From contig NW_027248399.1 of assembly GCF_041260155.1 (NCBI RefSeq), positions 399,001 to 463,000 of the forward strand: a stretch of DNA of 64,000 nt, read 5' to 3'. Both the position numbers and the translations under genes were made by a program. Source of the stretch: Ptychodera flava. Taxonomy: Eukaryota > Hemichordata > Enteropneusta > Ptychoderidae. The notes beneath the pieces are model-generated. The model made no database searches and was not told the DNA's origin. It worked only from the letters and a program-made list of their open reading frames with translations. Positions 1 to 25,439 of this stretch are shown here, one piece after another (the stretch's first letter is position 1; every line of letters starts with the position of its first letter).

Positions 1-565
1 TCTGTATTGAGATGGTCAATTTTGATGTTGACTGTTCTCGACATATCATTCATTTTCCCATTGAGTTGTTTCATTTCTTTCAGCATTGACGTCCATGGCG
101 CATCACTTTCACCACTATGAGTATTACCGAATGTATTTCCACTTCTTAAACGCATTGGGTCCGTAGACTCACTACCGCTTGTAATACCAGCGTCTGCCAG
201 TTTCGTCTGTTTGCTCGGATTCGTCTTTGAGGCCCTGAATTTCGCTCCACGTCACCATACATGACCCCTATCAGTAGAACTATGAACGTCATAACAGGTA
301 GTAGTGCATGTAAAATGAAGCCAACATGGCCAGGCCTTGGTTTCGACGACGGTTGTTTGAAGCAACCAATTCTGCATCGCCACTGCTGCATACTGATGCC
401 CATACTTGTAACTTTTGTCAGTCCACTCCCGAGGTGTTGATAAAGTTGTCAACCAAAATTTGTCAATATTTTCTGTGCACTATGTCAGAAATTCTGGATA
501 AATAGGGAGCAGGTTTGCTATATGTTCACTTATGAAGCGCCCTCTGTTTTCCCTCACATTTCATT
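1..565 (-). mobile_element. 5' end of a 2A-bearing non-LTR retrotransposon (LINE), cut by window edge
   Basis: The minus strand encodes an ORF1 N-terminus: a hydrophobic stretch (FIVLLIGVM) followed by GDVERNSGP, a degenerate 2A-type motif (consensus D-V/I-E-x-N-P-G-P). After a frame change it continues into a helical segment (MLKEMKQLNGKMNDMSRTVN) that aligns with the coiled coil of the complete LINE at 39-44 kb. The probable 5' end lies near 540-565, where AGGGCGC resembles the first bases of the other element. The rest of ORF1 and all of ORF2 would lie left of the window. The proline-to-serine change in NSGP and the frame change suggest an older, inactive copy. It is known that some APE-type LINEs of sea urchins and other invertebrates start ORF1 with 2A peptides. 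The exact 5' boundary is approximate. Confidence 0.75.
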
Positions 566-1180
566 TCATTTCTAAACGTTGGCATGATGTTTGCGTAGGT
601 ATATTTCAATGATATTCTCGGCTTATTGTTAAGAATGACTTTTTCCATGAGTGCATATATTATAATTATGAATTAATGGCTATGTTAATCTTTCTCCATT
701 ATAACGCTAGTCAATTCGCTTTAAAATGTGATCTGCAGGTTTCTAAGAATCCCCCGGTCAGATTTGTTCAGAGGAGCCTTAAAGCGGTTAGAAGCTAGAG
801 AACATTTATTAAACTTTCCCCAAAAATGTCTTCCTCTTCCAAAGTGACTGTGCGATACCTTTCTTTTTTAAATGTGTAGGTTTTTAAGGGTGGCCTTATT
901 AAAAGTCTTTAAATGATAACAGGACTTTCATTCGCATCGTACTAGACCTAAAATTGAAAGGTTTCAATTTCACTCAAACTTTTTGTCAGGATATTTTACA
1001 CGATTCCTATTCAAACAGGTCAATTTTTGCAAAATCAAGCCTGTTTATTATTTCCTTGACCTCGAAATGAACCTTAACGCGTTGTTGACCAAACAAATAA
1101 TGTAAAAGTTTGAAAGTCGAACATCTTTCATCGAGGCGGTTTTGCCCTTATGTAACTTTGCAATTATTTTTATTTTAAAG

Positions 1181-13805
<12,625 letters not shown>

Positions 13806-15092
13806 AATCTCCCTCGTATAATTTCAACTTCAATTTCTGATCAACGATTCCATTCAGTCAAGTGGTACTAGTGTTTCGGAAATGTATATCAAGTTCCAAA
13901 AAATAGTCATTTTTGCATCGATTTGGATTCATTGTGCACGTTTTGGGATACTTTTAAACGGGCAGTGAAAAATTATTTCATGTAGACATTGCTGTTGTGA
14001 ACAAGATGTATGTTTCAAAGAGCTTTTTGATACGGAATAGCTGAGTGTATGAAAAACATTTGAAGCGGTCACGCTGTCTATTTGTTTGTCAGCAGAGTGT
14101 CCTGTCAACGAATGTATCCCTACAAAGAAATCTATAGGGGCAAGACGTCGCTTTATCTCGCGTGTATTTGATCTATATGAAAAGCGAAGTATTTACAATG
14201 CTGTAAAGAGCCTTGTTCATCCTTCCCCACTATTTACAACGTTTCATTGTTTGCGACACATTGGAACAGTTCTTGGAAACTGCCCTCGTTTCATGGGTTT
14301 TAAATGTTGTTGTTTATTAAACATATCAAGTAACCATTTGACTTCATTAACTTCATTTCTTAATTTCAAATAGAGAACAATTTTTTTTCTTAACAAATGG
14401 AATTTAAAAGATTAAAAGGTTACACCATAGTATATTCGTTCACTACCAATTCACTGAGTAAGGTTATGTCAATCGGTTCAAGCACTTCATTTTACGATTT
14501 ATGCACAAAATTGTCGATCATGTCTACATTTTAATCTCGGATAAGTTAATAAAACATGTGATGCTAGCAAAATATCTATTACAGTGTTTCAACAAAGTAA
14601 TATCTTTTTGTCATACCGTAATTTAAAGGCTGTCTCGAAATGAAAATTTAAATGCCTCTTTCCAATTTTTTCCAATTTCTGTCAGTAATTTGTCTTATCA
14701 TTTGTTAAGATTGATTCTCCGCTCCATATGTATGGCATTTTATTAGACTCTGTGAAAGATTACAACGATAAGCTATGATACTGAGTTAATAGCAAAAGTT
14801 CACACAAAATGTATGATCTGATGACACATTCTTTCACTTTATTACAGAGAAATAGCGTCAATGAAACTGTAGCTCCCATCCTGGACTATTTAGTGTTTGT
14901 TCTCTGGTCAGATATTTGAACATGTGTGAAAGGGATAAAGTACATGAAGTGAAAATACTTAAATTAATGTACTGGAGAGAGTGAAATATGTTTAATGTAT
15001 TTATTCAGAATATAAAATGGAAAAAAATACAGAATTAGAAATATCGAATACTGTGATACAACCATTAACTCAACAAGTCATTGGCAATGACA
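13806..15092. other. 3' flank of the kinase gene, no gene seen
   Basis: AT-rich sequence. An AATAAA at 14548-14553 is a possible poly(A) signal about 740 bases after the kinase stop. Open frames here (for example 14086-14373) lack splice context and known motifs, so I do not call them. Confidence 0.5.
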
Positions 15093-16226
15093 TAGTCCCC
15101 ACTTGTAATAGGAGTATAAGTCTTAATGGGGCAGGGAATGTGGTCATTAAGAAGTATCACTGGAGTGTATATGTTGAGATCTATGGGCACATAGGTCTAT
15201 GTCGTTGTTCCCAATTTGAAACACATGAGGCATGTCTAAGTTATGGCTCGAAATCGGGAAAAAAGATCAGACCTCTAGCAGTATTGGCCAGCCAAGAAAT
15301 ACATATGCGCATAATAAATGAGGTACAAGATGTGACATCTTGAGGTCTAATATCCTATCAAAAATGGAAGGGTATAGAACTTGTGGTTACTGAGATATGC
15401 ATATATATGTATAATCAAGGTCAAAGGTCATCGAGGTCACATGACATTTTGAAAAAAAAAATTATATTGCTAATTAATCCCATTATGCCAAAAAATCAGA
15501 CCTCTAGCTCTATTCGCTTGCCCAGAATTAGATGTGTGCATAATTAATGAGGTAAAGCGTGTGTTGTCATAAGGTCTCCCATCCTACTAAATACAAAGGA
15601 CATAGCAATCGTGGTTACTTATTTATTGACATAAACATATATTTTAGGTAAAAGGTCATCGAAGTCACATGACATTTGGTCAAAACATTTCTCTCCTATA
15701 GTTATACCTATATACCAAAAATAGACATCCAGCTCTATTGGCTTGCCCAGAAGGAGATATGTGCATAATTAATGAGGTACAGTATGTGGTGTCATAAGGT
15801 GTCCCATCATACCAATATGAAGGGTGTAGCACTTGTGGTTACTGAGTTATGGACAAATATGTATGTTTGAGGTCAAAGGTCACCGAGGTCATTTGTGACA
15901 AAAATTGTATTGCTAAGTTATCCCTATATACCAAAAATCAGACCTCTAGCTCTATTGGCTAGCTCAAAATTAGATATGCACATAATTAATGAGGTACAAT
16001 ATGTGGCGTCATAAGGTGTCCCATAATACCATATATGAAGGGTGCTAGCACTTATTGTTACTGAGTTATGGACAAATATGTATATTTGAGGTCAAAGGTC
16101 ATCGAGGTCACATGACATTTTGTCAAAATATCCGAGATATCTGCGTGAACGGATGGACTCACAGATGGACGAACAGACGGACATGACCCAATCTATAAGC
16201 CCACTGGACTTCATCCGTGGGGACTA
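15093..16226 (+). mobile_element. Tandem-repeat element with TAGTCCCCAC inverted ends
   Basis: The element opens with TAGTCCCCAC (15093-15102) and closes with GTGGGGACTA (16217-16226). Inside are about four units with starts near 15319, 15549, 15774 and 15991 (period 217-230 bp), each with 'cagacctctagctctattgg', 'aattaatgaggtac', 'tggttactgagttatg' and 'ggtcaaaggtcatcgaggtcac'. The last unit runs into a GGATGGACTCACAGATGGACG-type short repeat and the same tail as the 11.8-13.5 kb element. No protein is encoded; the 108-codon open frame at 15017 crosses its left edge and is probably spurious. Confidence 0.75.
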
Positions 16227-16230
16227 AAAA

Positions 16231-16297
16231 TTGTGTCACTGCATCCTTTTTGCAATATGAATACGATAAGAAACTAAATTTTTAATTTTCGTGGCCT
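16231..16297 (+). mobile_element. Fragment of the GGCC-A-rich inverted-repeat element
   Basis: These ~67 bp ('gtgtcactgcatcctttttgc', 'aagaaacta', ending TTTTCGTGGCCTTA) match the right end of the element at 21793-22287 ('cgtcaccgcatcatttttgc', 'gagaaacaaacta', ending TTTTGGCCTaa). The left part is absent. It is wedged directly between two tandem-repeat elements. Confidence 0.6.
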
Positions 16298-16880
16298 TAT
16301 ACATGGGGATGTATGGAGATCTGCTTATACATGGGAGTCTATGGACGTGTAAACTAAAATATGCAAATTTCATCACGATTTGCCCAAATTTGGGAAAGGT
16401 CACTCCTATGCACTTCCATACCAAGTTTCAAATCAATCGGACTTGTGGTTTCAGAGAAGAAGATTTTTTGACCAAAAATGGGGAGAAAATTACAAAAAAA
16501 TTCATGAAAAATAGCAAGTCCAAGATACTGACCCAAGATGTGCACAATCATTTCAGGTCAGCCCAAAGTACTTACATGCTAATTTTTCATGTAATCTGCT
16601 CAGTGGTTATTGAGTGTTTTCAATTTTGACTGTTTTTTACATTTTTCCACTTAATTTGTATATTTTGGGCAATGACAACTTGATTTGAACAAAATCTCAT
16701 CTACAGCCCATCATCCATGTACACACCAAATATCAAGATGAAATGTGCAGCGGTTTTGGAGTTTTTGATGTTGACGGACAGATATACAGACATACAGACA
16801 TACATACATACAGACAGTTCCCTAGCCTATAAGAATAGCTTCCATTGCCATATATACATATGGCTATGGGAGCTAAAAAG
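16298..16880 (+). mobile_element. Satellite-type element related to 24.0-24.9 kb
   Basis: Contains 'tttttgaccaaaaatgggg', 'taccaagtttcaaatcaatcgga', 'ttgacggacagatatacagac', a short (ATAC)-rich run, and the end 'atggctatgggagctaaaaagg'. The same order recurs at 24.0-24.9 kb, which ends 'caaatgagagctaaaaagg'. Non-coding; the 112-codon frame over it has no protein signature. Confidence 0.6.
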
Positions 16881-17343
16881 GAAATTTACTAATTGTTACA
16901 TACAAACTATTCAATATCACACAATCATATAATTGCTTAAGTTTTTCAACCCTCTGAAATTTTCAAACCAGTTTAAAGCGAAGTGGTCGTCGCGCTGCGC
17001 GTGCGCGATTTTTTTGTTGATAAACATAAATGTTTGTAAACATAAGTCTTCTCAACTTCAATCGGAGTGAGATGGGAGCGGTCCCTCACTTTGTTAACGC
17101 CTTTGTACGACTCAACATCATGCAATAGTAAAATATTAAGATCGGAAACAAACTTCAGTGGTGTATTTCTATCTATAAACTCATGTAAGGCTACGAACAT
17201 TGAGACACTACACTCGGCATATTATGTCGCTGAGTTTACTGCATGCAGTCACAGTGAACAAATGGATTTGATCTCGTGCGGTCACGCTGGTTGTACACAA
17301 TGCCATGTACAGCATGGTAAAATACATCACTAAAATGATCAAC

Positions 17344-17451
<108 letters not shown>

Positions 17452-17455
17452 AGCA

Positions 17456-17900
17456 ACAAGCACAATGCCTAACACAAAAATTACACTCAAGACCATGATC
17501 GGCAAGCCAGAGCAGGACACAGGAGATGCTGTTGCTTCGATAAGGGAGAAGGTCACCGCGTTGACGTACACGGATATAAGAGAATCCGGTCCCACGACGT
17601 ACCGGCCCCGCGACGACTTGGCCCACGACCCACTGTTGATCACCATTTCTTACTTCTTCTAGTAATATGTGGCAAGAAATAGTCAAATGACAGGACACAA
17701 TAGAAAAAACATGTGGCATTTGACAGGAAAATTGCACAGCTACACATAGGGACGTGTCGAGAGATCCTGTGCACGGTCATGGCAGTGATCCAACGGCTAG
17801 ATAGTGTATTAAGCCTACCAGTGCTACGCAAACTTGATAATGCTTGTGACAGATCAGCCGCCATTTTAACAAGCGGCAATATCACAAACGTAATAATCAA
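17456..17900 (-). other. Coding-like segment of unknown product
   Basis: Minus-strand DNA with codon-like composition, richer in G+C than its surroundings. One open frame (17646 downward) reads MVINSGSWAKSSRG..., is mildly polar and ends with a ~19-residue hydrophobic helix; it reaches a GT dinucleotide (GCTG/gtatat) at the edge of the AT tract that could serve as a splice donor. Another frame (17867 downward) starts MAADLSQALSS next to a CCGCCATTTT (YY1-like) motif typical of animal transcription starts. I do not recognise a family, and the frames disagree, so this is not called as a gene. Confidence 0.3.
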
Positions 17901-17992
17901 CCCGTAACCTCATGCGGCATTCTCGGATATGTTTTCAACAAGGGGGGGACCCCCTTAGGAGCATGCGCAGCGCCACGACCACTGCGCTTTAA

Positions 17993-20668
17993 GAAAGTCA
18001 TATTGGAATGGTGGAGTTAACTAATTGTGGACCATAGCTCTATTCTAGAATCTCTCTTACAGTGGACGCAGGAGGTATTGGTACACAAGTTACTGTAATA
18101 TTGAAATTGAACGACCATTTGGTAATGATCATTCTTTTTCTTACGATAGAAAGTATTAAGTTCAAACATACAGGAATTTTGACAATCAATGATAAATCTG
18201 CAGAAATGTACAGCGTTACACATTTTCATGATATGTCTGCATCTCTAATTTCTACTTTGCCAATTTTGAAATTATTTTGAAACTTGCCACAAAATCAGTC
18301 ACTTATTGCAAATTTTCTCTCAAAATTGATTTTTTTCTAGTATTTTCATTCATGGAGAACACATTTTTAGATGAAAAAATTTAGTTTATCATTAGGGCTA
18401 CTTGCAATGACCAGGCACTCAATGTCATAAAATCAATGTGAAAACAACTTTCATTGGAAAAAAAAGGGCAAATGAAATGGAGGCCCTCTCTCACTGCCGC
18501 TATCATGGGAGGTGTGAAATTACTTTATGGTACTTTAAAATCAGGAAATCTTCAGATAGGCATAGTAAACTGCTCTGCGCCAACATAGATCTTTTCATCT
18601 CATCCAGCCAACCACACAATAAATGACAGTCAAAAGAAAATATCACGTCCAGGGGCCACTCAGAGTGGTAATTTGTATCTTGTAATCTTCATGAGCCCTT
18701 TAAGTATGATGACATCAATGAACACCTGGGTTCAATACACTCATTTTTCTAACACATTTATATAGGTCACATTTGTTTTTGTGCAGTATTGAATTCAATA
18801 TTTATGGCCGAGTTGTGTGCATATTTCCTTGAAAATTAAACAGTAGCACGCGTTTCCAGCAATTCCATGAATACTACTAGTAATCCAGCAAATTTACAAG
18901 TTTTGTAGTACATGTACTCTATTAAATACTAGTAACTATTTGTATTTCAATCACAATGTATTCCTACATGTCATTGGTGTACATCTAGATGGTAGTGTGT
19001 ATACGTAGATTATGTTTGAGTTAATTTGCAAATGGATCTGGACTGTCTCTTTTGTACCTGATCATATTCCTTGCTAACCAGCATTACAACAGAAAAATTT
19101 AAGCTACTTTCACCAAGAAATGCTGACCTGCTTTCATATTTACTGTAGCATGATATTTCAAGCAACCAAGTGGAAAATAAAATGTGTTTTATATATTTTC
19201 ACGGTGCATTATTTAACCGTGCTCTGAAGAAATGAAATTGGTTTGAAATTGTAAATTTGCACTAAAATCTGTTTCGCAAGAAATGAATTTATTACAATAT
19301 TTCCAGGGTAAAAATATTAAGATTTTGAAAAATTTCATGTCCTTTTGTGTACCCTCTTATCCTTTTACTATTGTTTGTTTTGAGTTACACAAGCAAGTTC
19401 TGAAAATAAAATCATAAATAAGGAAACAAACCAAGAAATAAATGTAGTTAGGTGTAGGTGTTGACATTTTTTATATCACAGTGATAGCCAAATATTGTCT
19501 GTTGACCTTGAAAACAGATCTAGCACCAACTTTTGATATTGCCATATATTACTATGGTATTCTTCACAATCTTCTGCTGAAAGCACACAATTGATGTTCT
19601 GTGACATTCATTCCAAGTTGTGCTTCTTCCAAACAAGAATGGTATTTTGTCACTGCAAAATCATTGATTGCAATTGAAAAGCATATGGATTTTACATTGT
19701 GGAGTTGCACACACTGCAACTATGAAAACAGGATACACGGAAAACAATTTCTTTGTACAATGGAGTCACAATAAATAACATTTTACTTTGGGCATAGCAC
19801 TAAATAATCAATGAATGCTTTGATAATAACATGTAGAAACTTAATTATTGGAGAATTCTATCATATTATAAGGTCAATCAATCTTGCATTTTCATTTTAT
19901 CCTTTTCTTTCATATATATACAAATTTTGAAGGCCTTTCTGTGATGCTTGGTTATTTTCTTGCTATAAATATACAGATTATGGTGGTAGGCTATTATTTG
20001 AGGTAGGGGCCGGCAGCCATTGTTTATGCCTACATTACTGATATCAGGTGGGTGCGACCCCGGACTGACCCTACCTACAACAATCACCCACCACCATGAT
20101 ACTGCATATCCACAGCTTCATTTCAAAGTGATATAATATTTCAATCCTGTTCACTTTCATTTGACAAAAATACCACACATAAAATTTTCAATGTTTCTTT
20201 AATATAATATTCCTTTAATGGCAACTCAAGATGAACCATTTCAGTTTACAACTATTACAGACATTTTGAAAAAAAAAAACAGATGTCATATTGTGTCAAC
20301 AAACTTTGCTGCATTCTGAACAGCACTCGCTCATTTTGAAATCACTTTCCATTATCTTATCATCTCAATGGTTTTTCTATATTTACACGAGCATTTTTTG
20401 TCTACACTCTTCTATGTTAACAACAATCACACATATCCTTCCTGTGTGGATGTATAATAAAAAGTATACACTGATTGTACATTTCATTTTTTTCATCAAA
20501 CAATCATCAGATTTTTTATCTGTCAAGGAGAGTTCATTTTGTATACATCCAAAAAAAGTAACTAAAAACAATATGAGAAAAAGAAAATTCTGTTAGTTTT
20601 TGCACTAATGAGATACTAGCAGTCACAAGGCTATGAAACCCTTTCAATTGTCCCATTTGGCTAACCCA
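17993..20668. other. Intergenic, nothing recognised
   Basis: AT-rich DNA with no convincing exon. A short G+C-richer patch at 20005-20095 carries a minus-strand frame (VVGRVSPGSHPPDISNVG) with no known motif. Confidence 0.5.
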
Positions 20669-21211
20669 ATCTGATTAAAATCAGATGTAGAGTACGGCGA
20701 CCTGTACTTACTTGCGCGATATTCTGTTGCTGTCGCCTCTCACTACATCTGACCAACTCCCACAGAAGGTCGCCTTCAAATCTCGCGTTCTGGCCAGAAC
20801 AGCTGACCTATCAGAAGGCGCCTTACAGAGAACATTAGGTATGACTCGCAAGCATGCATGTGCACGAAGAAGAAGCACGAAAATCAAAATGGCATTACTG
20901 TAAAGTGTGTAATTGAGCTTAGCCCAGTTGAAAACACAGGAGCACGGCGAATTTGAAAGTGCGTCGTGCAGTGTACTTGTCGCTGCAGATTTGAACAACG
21001 ATCGAATGTTTACATGGATAAAAGCAAGGGAACGCGACATTACATTGAGGCACTCGACCTTGCGATTGCAATCTAATTGACTGCTGCAAAGCATGAGATT
21101 TGAAGGCGACTTTTATGGAGTTGGTCAGATGTAGTGAGAGGCGACAGCAAGAGAATACTGCATAAGTAAAGCGTAGCCGTACTCTACATATGATTTGATT
21201 TTAATCAGATG
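20669..21211. mobile_element. ~540-bp inverted-repeat DNA element
   Basis: Left arm from ATCTGATTAAAATCAGATG through GAGTACGG, GCTGTCGCCTCTCACTACAT, CTGACCAACTCC and AAGGTCGCCTTCAAATCTCG. The right arm repeats these in reverse (GAGATTTGAAGGCGAC, GGAGTTGGTCAGATGTAGTG, GAGAGGCGACAGC, CCGTACTCTACAT, TTTTAATCAGAT). Arms are about 130 bp and fairly well matched. The outermost 18 bp, ATCTGATTAAAATCAGAT, is itself a palindrome. The unique middle (~270 bp) codes for nothing I can identify. Likely a non-autonomous DNA transposon. Confidence 0.8.
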
Positions 21212-21792
21212 GGGGCTAAGCCTATTGTAATAAATTACAAACTTGAAGATTGACTGAGACATTGAAGCTGCCACACCTACATGATAATGATATGTCCCAA
21301 ACTGCCACCAAGTTAAACAAACATTGCAGTGATGTAGACAAATAGGGAAATTTCCAAACACAAACATATAGCAAGAAGCCTGAAGCATCAGATATGTACA
21401 TCTGTTTTTAAGCTATTCTAACCGACTTTAAAAGCATCAAACCAGGGATTTGTGTAGAAGCCACTACTTACACAGACAAGCAATTCCATAGATATACAAT
21501 ATGACAAGGGGAAAAAACAAAATACTTGAAATTAAAGTAGGAACATTTTTTCACACATATTGTCATATTTACATTCACAGTTGTAAGAGTTTGTGACTAA
21601 TAACCTGACCTTGTTGGATTAAGCAGCAAAGTTTACTGACTATACAGATGACACTTAGATTGTCCTGCATCTTGAAAATGAAAGACTGGTTGTATACAAG
21701 ATCTGTACACCATAACTTCTTTTAGATTCACTCATAGCGACTTCCATGCAACACTTTTTGTACAATGTGGTGTGTCAGCTGCCTTGCCAAGA

Positions 21793-22287
21793 TAAGGCCA
21801 AAAAAAAATAGTTTGTTTCTCATCCCCGCGCGCGTCAATGTAGACCTGCCGCGCCAACCTTTTTTTTTTGCATCTCAAGAGGGAACGAAAAAAAATGAAA
21901 AAAAACAAACAAAACTAAGAACAAATTAAACCGTTCAGATCATACCAAAGCAACACAAATATTTTATGATATACAAAACTGAACTAGACAGAACATTGAA
22001 CATCACACAGTGCTGTAACATTCCATTCAGAACTGTACACTATGTCATTGAAAGCTATCAAAACTGCATTCTGCACTTGATAGTCAAAAAGCAGCACTGT
22101 TGATATGCTAAAAATTTGCTGTGCATTTATCTCTGCATGCATTCCTATGTTCTCATGTTGTAAGCGCGTTGTTGTTGATGGTTGAATAAAAAAAAAGTAG
22201 CAGCAAAAAAAAAAAAACCGCGTCACCGCATCATTTTTGCAAGATGCCTAGGATGAGAAACAAACTATTTTTTTTTTTTTTTGGCCT
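21793..22287. mobile_element. ~495-bp inverted-repeat element with GGCC/A-rich ends
   Basis: Begins TAAGGCC-A9-TAGTTTGTTTCTCATCC and ends GGATGAGAAACAAACTA-T15-GGCCT. The inverted repeats are about 33 bp. Near the right end is 'cgcgtcaccgcatcatttttgc', near the left 'ccccgcgcgcgtcaatg'. No ORF of note. A fragment of the same family is at 16231-16297. Confidence 0.75.
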
Positions 22288-24000
22288 AAACTGACAAATG
22301 TTTATTCACCAAGTTTTCACTTTTGTTGCTCATAGCATTTTAGTAACCCTGTCTTCATTTGAATAAATACTAATTAACAGTTGAGCATGTACATGTATCT
22401 ACCACAAATACACAGGTAAAATGTGCAGCAATTCTCAATCTTTTGCAATAAGACCAGGGACTTCAAGAATATCACATTTGCATTAAAAAAAAATAAAACA
22501 TGCAAAACATGGTACTCCAAAACTTCTTTTAAACACAACATATAGATAGCTCCATGCTAATATTTTTGTAAAACAGTGTGTCAGCTGCACTGAAAACGTC
22601 TGTCTTCCAATGTGCTCATATTTACTTACAAAGTTCATCAATATTTTTGATATATGGTAATCAAATGATCCTTAGAACTTAATATCCAAATTTGATACCG
22701 GTATCTGATATGTAACTCTCGAAAACAAGACTTTTGATAAAAAGTCAGTAAAAACTTCAAAAATACATATATACGAATTTTATGCTTCTCAATCAAACTA
22801 TCGCATACATTGTTCCTCCAATCATACGTACCAAATAATAAAGTAATCATTCTCTTATCAATATAAATTGCAGATTATGAAAAATCATGTTTTTTCTCAT
22901 TCTTTTATAAACGCCTAGAAGATTCCAATGGATTACAGATAACCATCTAAACGTTCCGAAGCTGGCCATAGTTAATGTGGAAATTATTCAGTTATGAGCT
23001 CCACAAACTTGGTCTACAGAAAGACTGGTGGATGGATGGACATACAGACAGACTGACATACACAGACTGGCTGTGATGACATTGGCTCCTTAGTGTGCTT
23101 TGGCCCATGGAGAGTGATAAAGATATAACAAACAGGTGGATGTAATGATAAAATAGTTATATATCTTGGCACTCAGGGTGAATATTATACATCAATTTGA
23201 TTAGTTCTTGTCCTCTTTCTACTTAGTATGTTTAATATCTAAGACAATCAACACGCAAGGTAGTTATGTGTTGGCAAATACAGGCAAACAGCTACCTTTT
23301 CTTGATTTTCATGAACAACAGATAACCTTGACTGAAATGCTTAACAATATGCAACCAATGTTTACATTTTGCTCATACACCATGGCACCAGATACATAGA
23401 GAGATTTCAACATACAACCATTCACTCAAAAACCTTAAAGGGAAAAGTGCAACTGGTGCATCCACTTTTGGAATAACTTATAAAACCAATATGTCACAAG
23501 GGTGATGGCACTGAGATCAACTTAAGAACTTTAACTGTGGTGAACTTGACTATTCTTTCAAATCCTGGCCTGACTTGGAATCTTTAACTGAGATGCAGTG
23601 CATTGTAAAATATGTGCACAGAGACATGGGGGTAGACCATTTGATATCCTTGGGGGGCTCTGAAGATTGATGAGGTACATGTAGCACTATTTTCAACCTG
23701 ATCCACTTTACAGTATTTTTTTCCACTCTCCCACCTTTTCTTTTAGGCAGATTCGTTTTTTCTTTGACATTTGCTTGGAATCTAGCTAATAGAGCTCCTT
23801 TGTGTTATGTGGAGAATAACTTTTTGTGACATGTGTTGATGAAGGAGGAAATCTCTGACAGCCCACTTCAGGTCAGCCAGACCAAAATGGCAAATTTAGT
23901 TGCAAAAATATGTAATTGAAAAAGATATAATTTGAACATATTAAATTAAGATCATACATTAGAAAATTTCCACTTGATATCAAAAGCTATTAAAAAAGAT
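22288..24000. other. Intergenic, nothing recognised
   Basis: AT-rich DNA. A GGATGGATGGACATACAGACAG-like run at 23030-23065 recalls the ends of the satellite-type elements, so a degenerate copy may lie here, but I cannot delimit it. Confidence 0.4.
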
Positions 24001-24910
24001 TTGTGAAACACATCTTTTGACCAAAGTAGCAAAAATTGCCCCAAAAATACAAAATTGCAGATTTCATCCTGATTTCAATATTTCATATTAAGATAAACCC
24101 TAGGAACCTGTATACCAAACATCAACGATATCAAATGAGCAGTTTTTGATAAATACATTTTTTGACCAAAAATGACAAAAATTTGCCCAAAAAATACAAA
24201 ATTGTAAATTTCATAAGAATTTGAATACATCACATTTTGATGAACCTTATGAACCTGCAGACCAAATATCAAAGGCATCAGATGAGTAGTTTTTGGAAGA
24301 AAAAAATTTTTGACCGAAAATGGGGAAAATTGCCCCAAAATTACAAATACTAAAAATTCACTACAATTTTTACAAACTTGACTGAGGTCATCCCGAGGAA
24401 CATGGATACCAACTTTCAAAGCAATCGGACAAGCTGTTTCAGTAAAAAAGGTTTTTCTACTAAAATCTGAAAAAAATTACCCAAAAATACAAACACGCAA
24501 ATATCATCCTCAGTTGTACACACCTAATTTAGAATAACTAAAGGAACCTACATATCAAGTTTCAACCAAATCTGACCAACGGTTACTGAGTTTTAGCAGT
24601 TTGCAGCATTTTTCCTTTTTTACCTCATTTGCATATTTTTGACACTGACATGTTCATTTGAACAAATTCACATCTCCACCCCTAGGTGCACCTGTACACC
24701 AAATACTAAGCTGGTAGCTGCTGCGGTTTAGGAGTTTTTGATCTGGACGGACTAACAGACATACATACATACATACATACATACATACATACATACATAC
24801 ATACATACATACATACACACAGACGCCATGTAAATGAGATGCAAATGAAATGATTCACCTTATAAGCTCTCTTTGGTGTATCAAATGAGAGCTAAAAAGG
24901 ACGTCGAAAA
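24000..24910 (+). mobile_element. Satellite-type element with ~146-bp units and (TACA)n run
   Basis: Units with 'tttttgaccaaaaatgacaaa' recur near 24017, 24161 and 24308 (144 and 147 bp apart), then further diverged units, 'gatctggacggactaacagac', an uninterrupted (ATAC)n microsatellite at 24761-24816, and the end 'caaatgagagctaaaaagg'. Same family and order as 16298-16880. Non-coding. Confidence 0.65.
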
Positions 24911-24964
24911 AATATGAGTCTAATAACAATCTAAGTGAGAGGGGAAAGTTTTACACAACAGGAA

Positions 24965-25220
24965 GCAATCTCGAAATCTACGAAAGCCACCTTGATATCC
25001 CAAAACGAATTTTCCTTGTTACGCAAATATCTATCGGGAATGCTTCTTTGGAAAGTGTAAATAGTAGGTGTCATTATTTTCATGCATACTACGCTGAAGT
25101 AAAGTTATAAGGGTAATTTTTATTGTTCTCAATTGCATAAGTCCGCGCTTTATGTAGCACGCGAGTCAAGGGTCATGTCGTCACGATCCAGAGTTGACGT
25201 AATAATTTAAGTGATGAATT
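24965..25220 (+). repeat. Dispersed ~250-bp repeat of unknown class, copy 2
   Basis: Counterpart of 12105-12355 (landmarks 'aatctcgaaatct', 'ctatcgggaatgcttct', 'gtgtaaatagtaggtgtcat'). It starts about 55 bp after the satellite-type element ends, as copy 1 also adjoins such an array. Confidence 0.75.
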
Positions 25221-25433
25221 TCTGCAGTCGTACATTACATTTTGTATTTACGATTTTTTTTCTGTGGTGCGATTCAATTTTTCCGCAAATCTGTATGGTG
25301 CATTTTGATAAGTGTAGCTGATTCTGCTGATACATAAAATATACCTCTCTGTTAGGATGGATCTGTCAAATCCTGAAGAGTACACAAACTTTTATGCACA
25401 TATAAACCATTCAAATCACAAGTGATAATTGCA

Positions 25434-25439
25434 TTTATT
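25434..25439 (-). terminator. Possible poly(A) signal of the VioB-like gene
   Basis: TTTATT on the plus strand (AATAAA on the gene's strand), about 500 bases after the stop codon. Other weak candidates exist nearby. Confidence 0.3.

Noticed and set aside
15017-15343. 108-codon plus-strand ORF
   Set aside because: It crosses the edge of a tandem-repeat element and part of it repeats with the units.
24075-24419. 114-codon minus-strand ORF
   Set aside because: It is read through the ~146-bp satellite units and repeats with them.
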